Program-made: the position numbers and the translations under genes | The notes under the pieces: model-generated | Databases searched by the model: none | Told to the model about the DNA's origin: nothing | Seen by the model: the letters and a program-made list of their open reading frames with translations, nothing else | NCBI RefSeq assembly: GCF_020520425.1 | Contig: NC_079491.1 | Span: 9,349,143-9,413,142, forward strand | Length of the DNA stretch: 64,000 nt | Source of the DNA: Spinacia oleracea | Lineage: Eukaryota > Streptophyta > Magnoliopsida > Caryophyllales > Amaranthaceae | Reading direction: 5' to 3' | In this document: positions 25,576 to 36,215 of the stretch, piece by piece | Numbering within the stretch: position 1 is the first letter of the stretch | How the letters are laid out: each line of letters opens with the position of its first letter

Positions 25576-26805
25576 ATGAAGAACAAGAGCGGGAACAGGA
25601 AGAGGAAATTCACATGGGACGATGAATTGCCGGAGCACAGCTATCTTCCGACGGAGTTGTTAACGGAGGTTTTAGCGAGGTTGCCGGTGAAAACCCTTGT
25701 CATATTCAGGCTTGTCTGTAAACTTTGGTGCTCAATTATCGATTCCTCTGATTTTATTTCCATGCATCTTAATGTTTACAACAAAAACAGTAGTCGTCAT
25801 CATCATGTATTAGCTTTGTTAGCGTTTCGCAGTCGTTACGAATTGACCGTTCGTCCAAGTGACTCATCTAGGAAAACTGGTGACCTTGGTAGAATTCCTG
25901 GGTCATACCAGATTGTTGGAAACTGTAATGGGTTGATGTTGATGAAGAAGTACCCTTCCTCTCCAAAAGAATTAGTATTGTATAACCCCTGTATTAGAAA
26001 GTCATTGATTCTCCCTACTTGTCCTTTAGAATATGCTGTTTATATTTTAGGATTTGCACCTTCTAGTAATGAGTATAAGGTATTTGCCTGTAAATTTTCC
26101 GGCAGGTTTAGCTCTGAAAATTTAGAGGAGGCGACAATTGCAGTATATTCCTTGAATGATCGCCAATGGAGGGTTAAACCCAATTGTTGGACGAATATTT
26201 GGAGTTGGGGTCGAGTAGACTTAACTGATGGAAAACGACGTGTTTTCTGTGGAGGTGTTTTGTACTGGATTGGATGTGCGTCTAATCATCTTCATATTAT
26301 GTGTGTGGACTTTGAGGTTGAAAAATTCAGCATTATGAAATTGCCAGAGGCTGCCAAAGGAAGTAATATTATTGTCAAGTTTCTTTTCGTCCTTGGTGAG
26401 TCGTTAGCAATTTATGTTATGTCCTTAAAAAGTAGCCGTATATTTGTTATGGAAAAGGATCATCAACATAATGTTGATCCGTGGAGGCTTTGGTTTCGTG
26501 GTGATCCAGATTTAATTAACTCTCCCTTTCTTCTGAGCAATCGATTTATCAATTTAGGATACCCGTTTTCAAAGATTTTGTACGTTGAAGAGACCAATGC
26601 GTTCTTGATTGTGATTGAAACAAGTAGAGTGAGAAAGTCGTATCGACTGATATCTTATAACATCAAAACTCACCAACAAAAAGAGTTGATAAAACCGCGC
26701 AATGCTATGTATTTAGATACTTATGTGGAGAGCTTGGTGTTGCACGCACAAAAGAATTCAAGGACAGAGTTCGACTTCCTTTCCCTAATGGAAGAGAGGA
26801 CTTGA
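25576..26805 (+). CDS. F-box protein with F-box-associated (FBA/kelch-like) domain, copy 1
   Basis: 409 residues, no intron. The F-box lies at residues ~17-55 (SYLPTELLTEVLARLPVKTL then FRLVCKLWCSIIDS), which in the family binds SKP1 in an SCF ubiquitin ligase; the substrate is unknown. An FBA-type region (~100-390) includes GSYQIVGNCNGLM, LYNPCIRKSLILP and GFAPSSNEYKV. The ATG at 25576 is chosen because the paralogue at 38398 starts at the same residue. The paralogue is ~80% identical by eye. The last codons (FDFLSLMEERT) differ from the other copy because of a frameshift there. The stop falls inside a 247-bp segment repeated at 28960-29204. Confidence 0.88.
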   Translation: MKNKSGNRKRKFTWDDELPEHSYLPTELLTEVLARLPVKTLVIFRLVCKLWCSIIDSSDFISMHLNVYNKNSSRHHHVLALLAFRSRYELTVRPSDSSRKTGDLGRIPGSYQIVGNCNGLMLMKKYPSSPKELVLYNPCIRKSLILPTCPLEYAVYILGFAPSSNEYKVFACKFSGRFSSENLEEATIAVYSLNDRQWRVKPNCWTNIWSWGRVDLTDGKRRVFCGGVLYWIGCASNHLHIMCVDFEVEKFSIMKLPEAAKGSNIIVKFLFVLGESLAIYVMSLKSSRIFVMEKDHQHNVDPWRLWFRGDPDLINSPFLLSNRFINLGYPFSKILYVEETNAFLIVIETSRVRKSYRLISYNIKTHQQKELIKPRNAMYLDTYVESLVLHAQKNSRTEFDFLSLMEERT

Positions 26806-27045
26806 TTTTCTTAGATTTCTGCTATGTTTTATGGCGATGGCAGTTTGTTTCAGTTTAATTGAATTTCTTATGTTTTTTCTTATCTAGGCAATTTTTTTAT
26901 ATCAAAGTGAGAATTTTGAAAAGGAGTCGCCTGTTTCTTTTGTTACATCTCTATATAAACACTAATTTTTCCTGTTCCTTTTGTTTCTGTAACTGTTGAA
27001 TATCCCAAATTTGAAATTTCAGTTTGGAGTTCCATTTAGAGTTTA
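26799..27045 (+). repeat. Direct repeat, left copy, covering the stop codon and 3' flank of F-box copy 1
   Basis: Starts GACTTGATTTTCTTAG and ends CATTTAGAGTTTA. It matches 28960-29204 with only a handful of differences. The intervening 1.9 kb starts CTAGTATAATGCTCGTGCGA. Confidence 0.9.
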
Positions 27046-28959
27046 CTAGTATAATGCTCGTGCGATGTACGGTTTATAATCCTAATATTAAATTTGCATG
27101 AAATCTAAGTTGCAGTTGCAGACAATCTATAATAAAAAACAGAGCTTATAAATATTTTTATATTTAAAAATTAATGATGAATAAAATATAATAAAATATG
27201 TTGTTGCCCCATTCGTACAATGTCTTATTTATTAAAAAAAATAATTAAAAATAAGGGTACAAAGATATGTTTGTTTTCGTCCCCTCTCATCACCTGTGTC
27301 AAATAAAAAATTATTCTCATTCTCCCTATACTTCGGTAGTCATACTCCTCTAACACTCCCACCGTCCATCTATTTTATTCGACTATAAATGACTTTGAAG
27401 CGGGTGAAGCCTCCACAACCGTACAAGGGTAAATTTTTTATCCCCTCCACCAACTGTAGGTATAGTACCAAATCCAATCCCATTCCTGCTCGTATTAATT
27501 ATGAGATACGAAATAAAATTCATCCTTATTAACTACCTCATTATCCGATCACTTAACACATACCCCCACCATTTACTTTATTCAGATATAGATGACTTTG
27601 AGGCGGGGAGGGGCCTCCACACTCGTAACCACCTAAGATCTTATCCCCCTCCTTGCCGCCCACGATAGGAACAATAGTACCAATCGGGCCACCCCACCCA
27701 ATCCCTTTCCTGAAGGGTAAACAATAAAATTCATCCCCGTTCAATCACCCTCCCGTGTATCTACACCGGCCTCAAACCCACCCCTAAAATCAACATTTTT
27801 TGTTTAGGTAAGAGAACTTTGAATTTTAAAACTCTATTCTAGAGACTTCTACAATTTGGTTGTCTGGTTAGAGTAATTGAGTAAATAAACAACACATTAT
27901 AATATGTAGGTTAGTATTTTTTTTTAAAAAGATTCACAATAAATTAGTTGAAGGATAAGAGAAGCGGGCGGGGCTAATAAAAATTCATGCATCCTCTTCC
28001 CGTCACCCGCGGCGAGTACAACTTTTTAACCCCGTCACACCAAATTTCCTCCACCCTTCCCACCAAGTGCGGATGCGCGGGCTTATCTCCCAAAAAAAAC
28101 TTGCCCCATTGACAATCTTTCGTCCCTATATTCGTTAAATAAGTCACTTTGTCTTTCATCTATCTTTTGAATATATTGGCATAAGTTTATTATTAAAATT
28201 ATTTTTATTCGCTACAATATTGATGAAAATATCTGACATACATAATTAGAATTGGGTGAGGGTGAGGGTTCTCAATCCAATAATTTAAACTCGCCCCATC
28301 ACCAAGGTGGCCTGGTACATGTTATCCTCATATCTGTTCACTAACGCTAAATCTCCATTTATTAGTCAATATTAGTCAATAATTTATCTTTATTTTCTTC
28401 GTTAGAATAAATTAAGTCCGGACTCGCCCATATCAAGTGCATGTGATGCATGGTTTATATATCAAAATGTTAACTTTACACGAAATTTTATATATAAGTG
28501 ATATTACAATCCTTTACATTAACATAGAAAACTTATTTTTGTCGTTGCAAACATATTAATAATAATTTTGTTATAATTTACGATACTACTACGTACAATA
28601 TAAACCCTTAATTATAAAATATAACCATTATAAAGTCTATGTTGACTTATGGAGTTAGTAATTTCAAAATCATATTTGCCCCTTTACCCCAAGTATGATA
28701 TAACATGATATATTATTAGTAGATCAAATATGTTACATTATAATGTTCACTCACTTTATTCGACCAAATATTCATTAAAAAATGTCATACTCCACCCTCT
28801 TAACTCAATTGACCAATTTAAAATTTTATCTTATTCATCAACTTTAAATTGAACTTAATATAATAAAATACAAAATTAGAATTTTACTAAGTTATATGTA
28901 TGTATATTCTGACCTATCTTATCTTGTTATATCACAAATTAATGTTTTCGTAATATCTA
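27046..28959. other. 1.9-kb segment between the F-box flank repeats, no gene
   Basis: Contains two GCCCGTGCGATGCACGG-like palindromes (27056-27072 and 28439-28453). A diverged direct repeat of ~200 bp lies at ~27355-27500 and ~27555-27745; both share GACTTTGA(A/G)GCGGG, CCTCCACA and ATAGTACCAA. The frames at 27553-27744 and 27974-28159 have no recognisable motif. It may be a degenerate transposon; class unknown. Confidence 0.45.
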
Positions 28960-29204
28960 GACTTGATTTTCTTAGATTTCTGCTATGTTTTATGGCGATG
29001 GCAGTTTGTTTCAGTTTAATTGAATTTCTTATGTTTTTTCTTATCTAGGCAATTTTCTTATATCAGTGAGAATTTAAAAAAGGAGTCGCTTGTTTCTTTT
29101 GTTGCATCTCTATATAAACACTATTTTTTCCTGTTCCTTTTGTTTCTGTAACTGTTGAATATCCCAAATTTGAAATTTCAGTTTGGAGTTCCATTTAGAG
29201 TTTA
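28960..29204 (+). repeat. Direct repeat, right copy of the F-box 3' flank
   Basis: Nearly identical to 26799-27045 but without any F-box coding sequence upstream. It marks either a duplication or an insertion that carried the flank with it. Confidence 0.9.
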
Positions 29205-29512
29205 TTATTGCTTAATTACCTTTTGTATCTTTATTGCTTTTAGATTTTATTATTTTGATTTCTCATAATAACACTGTCATGATGCTTGGCTTTGTATTTG
29301 AACGGTTTCAATCAGTTGTAATCACCTCAGGAACTCTGAGCCCTATCGATCTGTACCCACGCCATCTGAGTGCAACCTTAAAGTAAAAGTAAATAGCTAG
29401 GAGGAGCACTAATTCTTGATTACCGACAGTCCGACATACACAAGATTAAAAACCTATATTCTAGGAAGTATATAATTATCAATTTATAACCACTATTAAA
29501 AAACCGAGTCCG

Positions 29513-29708
29513 AATCCTTTAGAGTTTTAATAAAACTCTACAAGGTAGAGTTGTATCTAAACCATACATTTTAAAATCAATGGCTCATATTTGATGAGAA
29601 AAAATAGGAGGAATTTTGGAAAGATAATATATGAACCATTGATTTTTCATTCAATGGTTGAGATGTTCAAACTCTACCTTGTAGATTTATTTTAGAACTC
29701 TAAAGGAT
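29513..29708. repeat. MITE-like inverted repeat, ~196 bp
   Basis: Left arm AATCCTTTAGAGTTTTAATA and CTACAAGGTAGAGTT are mirrored by AACTCTACCTTGTAG and CTCTAAAGGATC on the right. The arms are ~45 bp each with ~85% match. No coding sequence; target duplication not clear. Confidence 0.7.
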
Positions 29709-30361
29709 CCAAAACCTAAAGAACCTATAGCTAGTTTAAAGAAAACTTGTTGGTTTTTCTTTTCAGTTCACCCAAAAAAATCAACAAGTTTTCTATCTTG
29801 TCGCACATAGCGCAAGTCAAACGTTCAATTGATAATGCAATTTAATTAGGGTACGGATTTTGCCAAGGATAAAATTGATTTATCCAAGACAAATAAGTTA
29901 TCTATTGCCCGTGATTTTTTTCTGCCATATATGACAATTTATAAAATTGAATAAAATCTTTCATTATACTTTATTGCCAAAATTATGGAACCATAATATA
30001 CCAATCACCACTTATTTTGTTTTCTATATTTGTTGGAAGCACCAATTTGGTAATTATATTCTATTTAACTGTTTCCGGTTAATATGCTGCTTTGTTGATC
30101 ATCCCTTAACAATCAATACTTTTCATACCTAATTACCTAGGATCCCGTATTAACAAAAGAATTAGAGGATACTGTCTTTAGTAAAGTTTGCAAAGGTAAA
30201 TTACATTACTCATTTTCATTGATTGTTGCAGCAAATGATAGAGTACATGTATATTAGAGTTACGTTTTTAATTTTTCTTTCGAAGTATATAAATCATGAA
30301 GTAGTTTATTTTAAGCGAAAAAAATTCCCTTTAATTCTATATATATAATTTATCAATAATA

Positions 30362-30450
30362 GCCTTGAGCGACTGACTAGAGCCTAGCGACTAACAACCA
30401 CAACTCAAACCACGGGTTACAATATGGAAAGAAATCGGATATAAAAAATA
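30362..30450 (+). repeat. Fragment shared with the duplicated F-box/RING region
   Basis: GCCTTGAGCGACTGAC, AACAACCACAA and CAAACCAC recur in the same order at 37970-38042. It is a third, short remnant of the local duplication that gave the F-box and RING copies. Confidence 0.6.
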
Positions 30451-30760
30451 ATACTCCGTAATAAAAACTAAAAAAAAAAAAAAAAATACGTACATGTTTT
30501 GTTGCTCAACGGCTAGTTTTTGTGGATTCATTTGACTAAAATATTGATTACATACATTTTCCATTATTAATATAACAATTTGACTAAAATATTACCAAAA
30601 ATCATTTTTTTAGCAAACTATAATTATGTGTCATATACTATTTCCGAATCTTAAACAAATAATATTTTTCCATACATAAATTGTAAACAAATAATAATAG
30701 AAAATAAATCAAAAATATAAAGTAGAGATTTTTAGGAGTTTTTTTTAGCTGGAAAATTTT

Positions 30761-30792
30761 CCACCAGGAAGTGACACGTGTCACTTCTCGTG
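30761..30792. repeat. Palindromic motif with a perfect 20-bp core
   Basis: GAAGTGACACGTGTCACTTC at 30768-30787 is a perfect palindrome framed by CACCAG on the left. Related forms occur at 54810-54840 (CACCAGGGAGTGGCATGTG ... CCTGGTG) and, weaker, 35926-35950. Each is followed or preceded by a TTAGTATA-like word, so it probably marks one end of a repeat family. Confidence 0.5.
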
Positions 30793-30860
30793 TCTGTATT
30801 AGTATAATGTAATAAATTGGTTAACATTACCACAATATTAAAAATTTATTTATTATTACA

Positions 30861-30893
<33 letters not shown>
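30861..30893. repeat. (ATT)n microsatellite at the 3' end of the RLE retrotransposon
   Basis: Eleven ATT-type units directly abut the element. The same motif bounds the other end at 35110-35139. Confidence 0.95.
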
Positions 30894-30944
30894 GGGAAAC
30901 CACCAAAACGTTACAAGCTTAACAAGCTACAAAGATCAAGTAAA

Positions 30945-33195
30945 CTACAAGAAGTTGGTGGGGAGCCGAGATACAATCTGGGCCCCCACTCCTCTAGCTA
31001 TGGCGAACCCGATCCTGCTGAAAATGTGGGCAGCTGCCCGTGCCCCTATGTCTTGAGCCCTGGAGTACGTCTGGACCCGTTTCAGCAACGAAACAGCCCC
31101 TTTCTCTAACTCCCCAAAAGAAGAGAAGGAAAAAGGAAAGAAACCGTAACCCAAAGCCCTACAACGTGCCACATACTTAACCTGCTTCCGCTGCGCAGCA
31201 ACCGCCACAACCCGACCCGGAACGAAGTCTGACAACCCAGATTGCGTCATAGGTGAAGACCCAGTCAAGTCAACACACACATCTACACCGCCATCCCAAG
31301 AATAAAGCAATATATCTGCAGGACGAAGAGCTCCATCACTCTCACTAGTCAGCCCAACATCAACCTCCTTACGAGCAGAAATCCCCGACCGATAGCAAAT
31401 ATCCAAAAGGGTATCACGAACAACATTATGTCGATGTTTGATACCCACAATCCCAGCACAAGACACGACATGATCCCCATAAATGTCCCCGTCGAAAACC
31501 CGAGAGCAAGCAGAACACGGCGTCGAATCAGAGAACAACGGAATACCCAACCGATAGCAAAGAACCGAACGATAAGCCTTACCGTTCATAGTCTGGCCTA
31601 ACCCCGAGATGGGGACTGCCCGCAACCAAGCTGAGGAGTGATCCCCCTGCTGAGATTTCCATAGGGCAACAAGACGTGAAGATAAGGAGTAGGCGGATTC
31701 CGCATCAGCAATAACCTTCGTGAAATATATGTCTGCCAATTTCTTCATGAGTCTGGGGGCAGCGATCTCACTAGGGCTACGCATAAGGTCGGTCTCCACG
31801 GTCCTGTTGAAAAGACCAAGAGCATCATCAAAGGCCGGTCCCGGACCTTCAACACCTGAAAGCCAAAGAAGCAAATCCTGCAAACCAGAAGACTGCAAAC
31901 GGGATGCAAGAAAAGCATAATGCCGAACATCACCAGCTGAATAAACACCCAATCCTCCATAAGAATAAGGCAAGGTGGCAAGGCGCCATTGCCAGTCACC
32001 GAACCCAGGTCCCGAAGCAACCACGATGCGCTCTAAAGAAGCCCGCAGAGCCACATCAAAAGATAATTGGGCCGCTTCGAAAAGATGAGGCGAACAAGTG
32101 CGCATAGCAAAGTATAGTTTAGAAACTCCAGTACACGCACGAAGAAGCAACAACTCACACTGGGGATCATTAAGCTTGGCTACAGCATCCATCAACACAA
32201 CAGTCTTCGACACACGCTGCGAAACAACCGCCTTACAAAAAGAGGAATCCGTACTGACTGGGCCACCAAGCAACTTAACACCAAGCTCAGGACGAGCAAT
32301 ATCCGTAGGAAAGACACCCTCTAGACGACAACGTGGGTCCTCCGAAGGCCAGAAAACCTCCGTCTTCTCAACATTAACATGGAGACCTAAACGAGGACCC
32401 TCCTCCAAAATCAACTCCAAGACCTGCCCAACCACCAAAGTGTCACCAACAATAGTGCCATCGTCCAAGTACCATGCCTGAAAAGATAGATCAAATGAGT
32501 CTCGAATTCGACACACCAATGGATGTAGAACCAGAGAAAAAAGCAAAGGGCCGAGAGGATCCCCTTGCTGCACACCCTGACAAGACCACAAGGTATGCTC
32601 CCCATAATACAGCCGCGCTGGAGAAGAGTAGCAGAATTCAACCCAACGCGAAAGAGCAGGACAATGGAGCCGAACCTCACGCAACAAAGCCGATCGATCA
32701 ACTAAATTGAAAGCATTCTGAAAATCCACCAATAATATAGATAGGCCAACATCGGCCCCACGAGCCTCAACCAACCGATTGACAGCATGGAGAATGGCCT
32801 CACCACCTGCTGGAACCCCAACTCCAAACTGCAGACCTCCAAAGTAGTTTCCTAAACGCGGACCAATCAAAGCAGCCCCGACCTTAGAAACAAGGCGCCT
32901 CCAAATAGTACCCACAGCAATAGGCCGAACACCCCCACCAGGCTTAACCAATGGCGTAAGAGGAGCACTAGCAATGTATCCTCCAAGCTCAGCGGGACAC
33001 TTTCCAGCAAGAAAGAGATTAACTACCTGAGTGATAGCATCCACCAACTCATCAGAAACAGCTACAGCAGCACCACCCAAGCAATCCAAAAGGTGCTGAG
33101 CACGCAAGCCATCTCTACCGCACGAAGTACCACGCGGAAAGCCCATAATCTGCTCCAAAACAACAGCGGAGAAAGCAGAAAGGTTGATGATCAAC
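30945..33195 (-). CDS. Reverse transcriptase and restriction-like endonuclease part of the RLE retrotransposon
   Basis: About 750 codons. RT motifs in order: GVRPIAVGTIWRRLVSK, LLVDFQNAFNLVDR (catalytic Asp), GVQQGDPLGPLLFSLVLHP, WYLDDGTIVGD (YxDD-type box with LDD) and the thumb region to ~400. Near residue 600 is a CSACSRVF...H...C knuckle followed by RHNVVRD. Then RPADILLYSWDGGVDVCVDL, matching the RPD...D(V/L)T signature of restriction-like endonucleases in R2/R4-type elements. The stop at 30945 is ~50 bases from the TAA tract. It continues the frame at 34137 after a one-base shift near 33,187. All catalytic boxes I can judge are intact. Confidence 0.82.
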
Positions 33196-34137
33196 AGGGA
33201 TATCCGGTAAGGTAGGGACCGGAACAGAAGGGTGCTTTGCTTGTAAATCTGCAAGAGTAGCATCATCGTAAGGGGCAAGACCTGAGGAAGAAAGGACCCG
33301 AACGGCAGCAGTGTAGTGACCGTCAGAAATCTTTCTCTTGCATTGCTTAATATTACGCTCCGTCAAATCATGGTCATCGTCAACATCCAATAGAGAGGGA
33401 GACACGCTAGCCAATGTGTCTATGACAAGTTGCTCAGAACCGCCAGGCACACCCCAAGAACGAATAGCAGAGGTGATACACTCCTCCTGTTGCCGCCGCC
33501 TAACACCGGAGGAACACTCACGATTACTCCGTGGTGAAAAAGTCTTGAGGACACAAAGAGGTAACACGAGCAACTGAACCCAACAAGCGATGTCATCTGG
33601 TCTGCAAATCACCTTATCAAGCGCCCCTTTCAGAACTCGCGAAAAACCCAAACGACATTTGGGAGGGATGGATTTCACAGAACGCAACCGCTTAGACCAT
33701 AAAGTGTCCAGAAGAGCAACATCAAAAGAAAAATATTGTTCTCGAGACGCATCAGAAGTAGAGAGCTCGGAAGCAGGAGCTTGAGGTTTTTGAATACCGT
33801 AGAGAGTAAAACGAATAGTACCATCCCCAGAATCAGGTGGGTCCACAAAAACCGTACTAGAACCACTGCCATGCCGACACCTAATACGATGAGTATGCGT
33901 CTTGAAACAATCTCCACATAACCAAATTCCCATACGACGAAAGGTAACCTCAGCCGAAGTAAAAACCTGCAAATTGGTAGTAAGGGACTGACGGGTTACA
34001 TCCCGCACATCAGAGCAACAATGGCGATCCCGTAAGTGAGTGATCAGAGAACTCCTTACCAAACCACGCCCACCGCCATCCTGGCACCCGCTAAGACCCA
34101 CAAAAGGGCAATGAAACTTCTCCACGGTAGCCGCCAT
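33187..34137 (-). CDS. N-terminal part of the RLE retrotransposon polyprotein (zinc finger region)
   Basis: Starts at the ATG at 34137 (MAATVEKFHCPF). Residues 9-39 carry a Cys/His pattern (C...C...H...H in FHCPFVGLSGCQDG and LITHLRDRHC) that fits a DNA-binding zinc finger. A second CGDC...H...C cluster is at ~75-92. Downstream is an Arg/Lys-rich linker and a conserved-looking block SDGHYTAAVRVLSSSGLAPY (~285-304). After PTLPDIPVD the matching continuation moves to another frame. The zinc finger presumably helps bind the target, as in R2-group elements (family knowledge). Confidence 0.7.
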
Positions 34138-35108
34138 ATCAAAGCACGTCAACAACTGGACAAAACAGGAAGAAAACAAAATGAACCCCACACAAAGCAC
34201 CCTTTATGTCCAAAATGAACCCAAATGAACCCCTGCAAATGTACCAACCCCCAGCACCAAAATGTAACAACCCCTACAATTGTAACAACTCCTGCACCAA
34301 GATGAAACAACAAAATTGCCGGAACTGCTGGACAAAGAACCAAAGCAAAACTGAACTGCTGGACAAAGAACCAAAATTGCCGTTAAACTGAATTGCTGCA
34401 AAACAGAACACGCTGCCGAACAACCCACGAAACGGTAAACTGCCGAACAACCCACAATGCACCGCAAAACGGTAAACTTCCGAACAACCCACGTAATCGC
34501 CGGACTCAAAATCCACCACGCTGCCCTAACAGCACCACCCACCTGAATGCCGCCAACAACCACTCGAAAACCGTCGCCTGAAAACAGCACCAAATACTCG
34601 AAAACCGCACCAAAACTGCAGCAAATACTCGAAAACCGCCTGAGAAAGTGGACCGAAACCAAGACCACCACGCCTGAGACCCGCCTGGAAACTGCCGGTG
34701 AACCTTCACCGTACGTAATCGTCACCTAAAACCCGCAATAACCGCCCAGTATTGCAATGAATTATTCGCCGAACACTTGCACCAAACACTTGCTCCAAAA
34801 ACCTTCGTGGGATCGCTGAACCACCGATAAACTCGCCGTAATCTGGTATCGATGTTGCCGGAAATGGACAACCTAAACCTGCGCCTGAACCCCCTGTGAT
34901 ACGCCTGAGAATTGCACTGAAAATGTCGACCAAAACCGCTGAAAATTCTCCTGAGAACTGCACCTATAACCGCCGAATACCTTTGCGGGAACGCTGAACC
35001 GCCGTGGAACCACCGCCGGATAACACTAAACGTCGCGGGGTAGCACTAAACGTCGCCGGAGAAGATGGCGAGGAACACCATCGTGCCCTAATCGCCCTAC
35101 TAGAGAGA

Positions 35109-35109
<1 letters not shown>

Positions 35110-35139
<30 letters not shown>
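35110..35139. repeat. (TTA)n microsatellite at the 5' end of the RLE retrotransposon
   Basis: About ten TTA units directly after the end of the GC-rich leader. Matches the tract at 30861-30893. Confidence 0.95.
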
Positions 35140-36013
35140 TCATACAAAGTACTATGTACAATATATTGTTGACCTAAATTTCGTCAATAGAACTTTGAAT
35201 CTATGTCACGACCCGTGAAATAAGTTAAAAATAGTACTATTTATAATGTTCAGATTAATATACTTGGTCTAAATAAAATTTCAACTCTAGTACAATTATT
35301 CTAAATTTTTCAAATGGCAGATTAAATTGCAATAATAAGGGGGAGGAATTGTTCATAAAACTATAGTTTTCTAAACATGTTTAGGTTTCTTCAAATATAC
35401 AGTACTCCGTAAATTTTATAAATAAAACATAAAGTATTTATTTACATCTATTCAAAATTTTCAAAGAAATTACTTATTCGATTGAAAAAATAGTTTTGTT
35501 TAGTAAAATAGTTTAAAAAAACCTGTTTTTGATTTATTAGATATTTCATTGACTCATCCACATTCTTTTTCATACTCCACTATTACATGTGAAGTTACGG
35601 AGTAATTATTAATATGACGCATTTATCTAACTTTAGTTGTAAAATGTGCGAGAAATAATTCCGTAAAAAGTGACACATGTCATTTGGGAATAATTTCAGA
35701 TAAATTTTGTAAATAAGTTATAGCGACATGGACGTATAATAATACCACATATAATCATTTTTACTATTGAAGTGATTAAAAGTCATAAAGCAGGTTAAGA
35801 GTTTTAGGAAACTTTTTCATAAATATTTTGCATTATTAAAGAATTTTGCCATGAAATAGAAATATGAAGGAAAATAAATTATTCTTTTTCCTAAAAAATA
35901 TTAATTTTTTTTAAAAAAAACGTAAGGCACCAGGGAAATGACATGTGCCATACTCAGGTAAATTAACTAGCTGAACAATAGCGTTGTTGTCTCACAAAAG
36001 AACATAGAGGACA
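35140..36013. other. Intergenic, AT-rich, no gene
   Basis: Contains a weak copy of the CACCAGGGAAATGACATGTG motif (35926-35950) and TGACACATGTCATTTGGGAA at 35670. No open frame with recognisable content. Confidence 0.5.
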
Positions 36014-36200
36014 TTTTTTTTTGGTTCTACTACGAGGAGTTCCTACCGCTTTCGACGAGTAGACTATTCTCCAGCAGGAGTTTGCATGGGTAACTAGATG
36101 GACAACATCCCTCTCAGTTGAGATTTTTTCAATACCCAATGCGCGAACCCGAGACCTTGATTAAAGAGCAAGATGCCCTTAACCACTCATGCCAATCCCA
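36014..36200 (-). mobile_element. tRNA-derived SINE
   Basis: Read on the minus strand it starts GGGATTGGCATGAGTGG, an A-box-like start. After ~35 bases follows GGTCTCGGGTTCG, a B-box match (36145-36157), and the element ends in a run of nine A (36014-36022). Length ~187 bp and layout fit plant tRNA-derived SINEs. No clear target duplication. It sits immediately beside the Stowaway element at 36216. Confidence 0.7.
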
Positions 36201-36215
36201 ACTGGTTAAAACATA

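Larger units (their letters stand above)
30894..35110 (-). mobile_element. Non-LTR retrotransposon with R2-like layout and restriction-like endonuclease, flanked by (TAA)n
   Basis: About 4.2 kb on the minus strand. Order: GC-rich ~970-bp leader (34138-35110), N-terminal zinc-finger region, RT, CCHC knuckle and a PD-(D/E)XK-like endonuclease region, then a ~50-bp 3' tail ending at a TAA tract. (TAA)n in element orientation lies on both sides (30861-30893 and ~35110-35139). Coding sequence is open from 34137 to 30945 except for one frame change near 33,187. Base composition is much more GC-rich than the flanks, consistent with a recent arrival. This is not an APE-type L1; no such endonuclease is visible. 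Confidence 0.8.

Noticed and set aside
31720-34729. Many plus-strand frames across the RLE retrotransposon
   Set aside because: GC-rich DNA leaves long frames on the opposite strand; none carries a motif.
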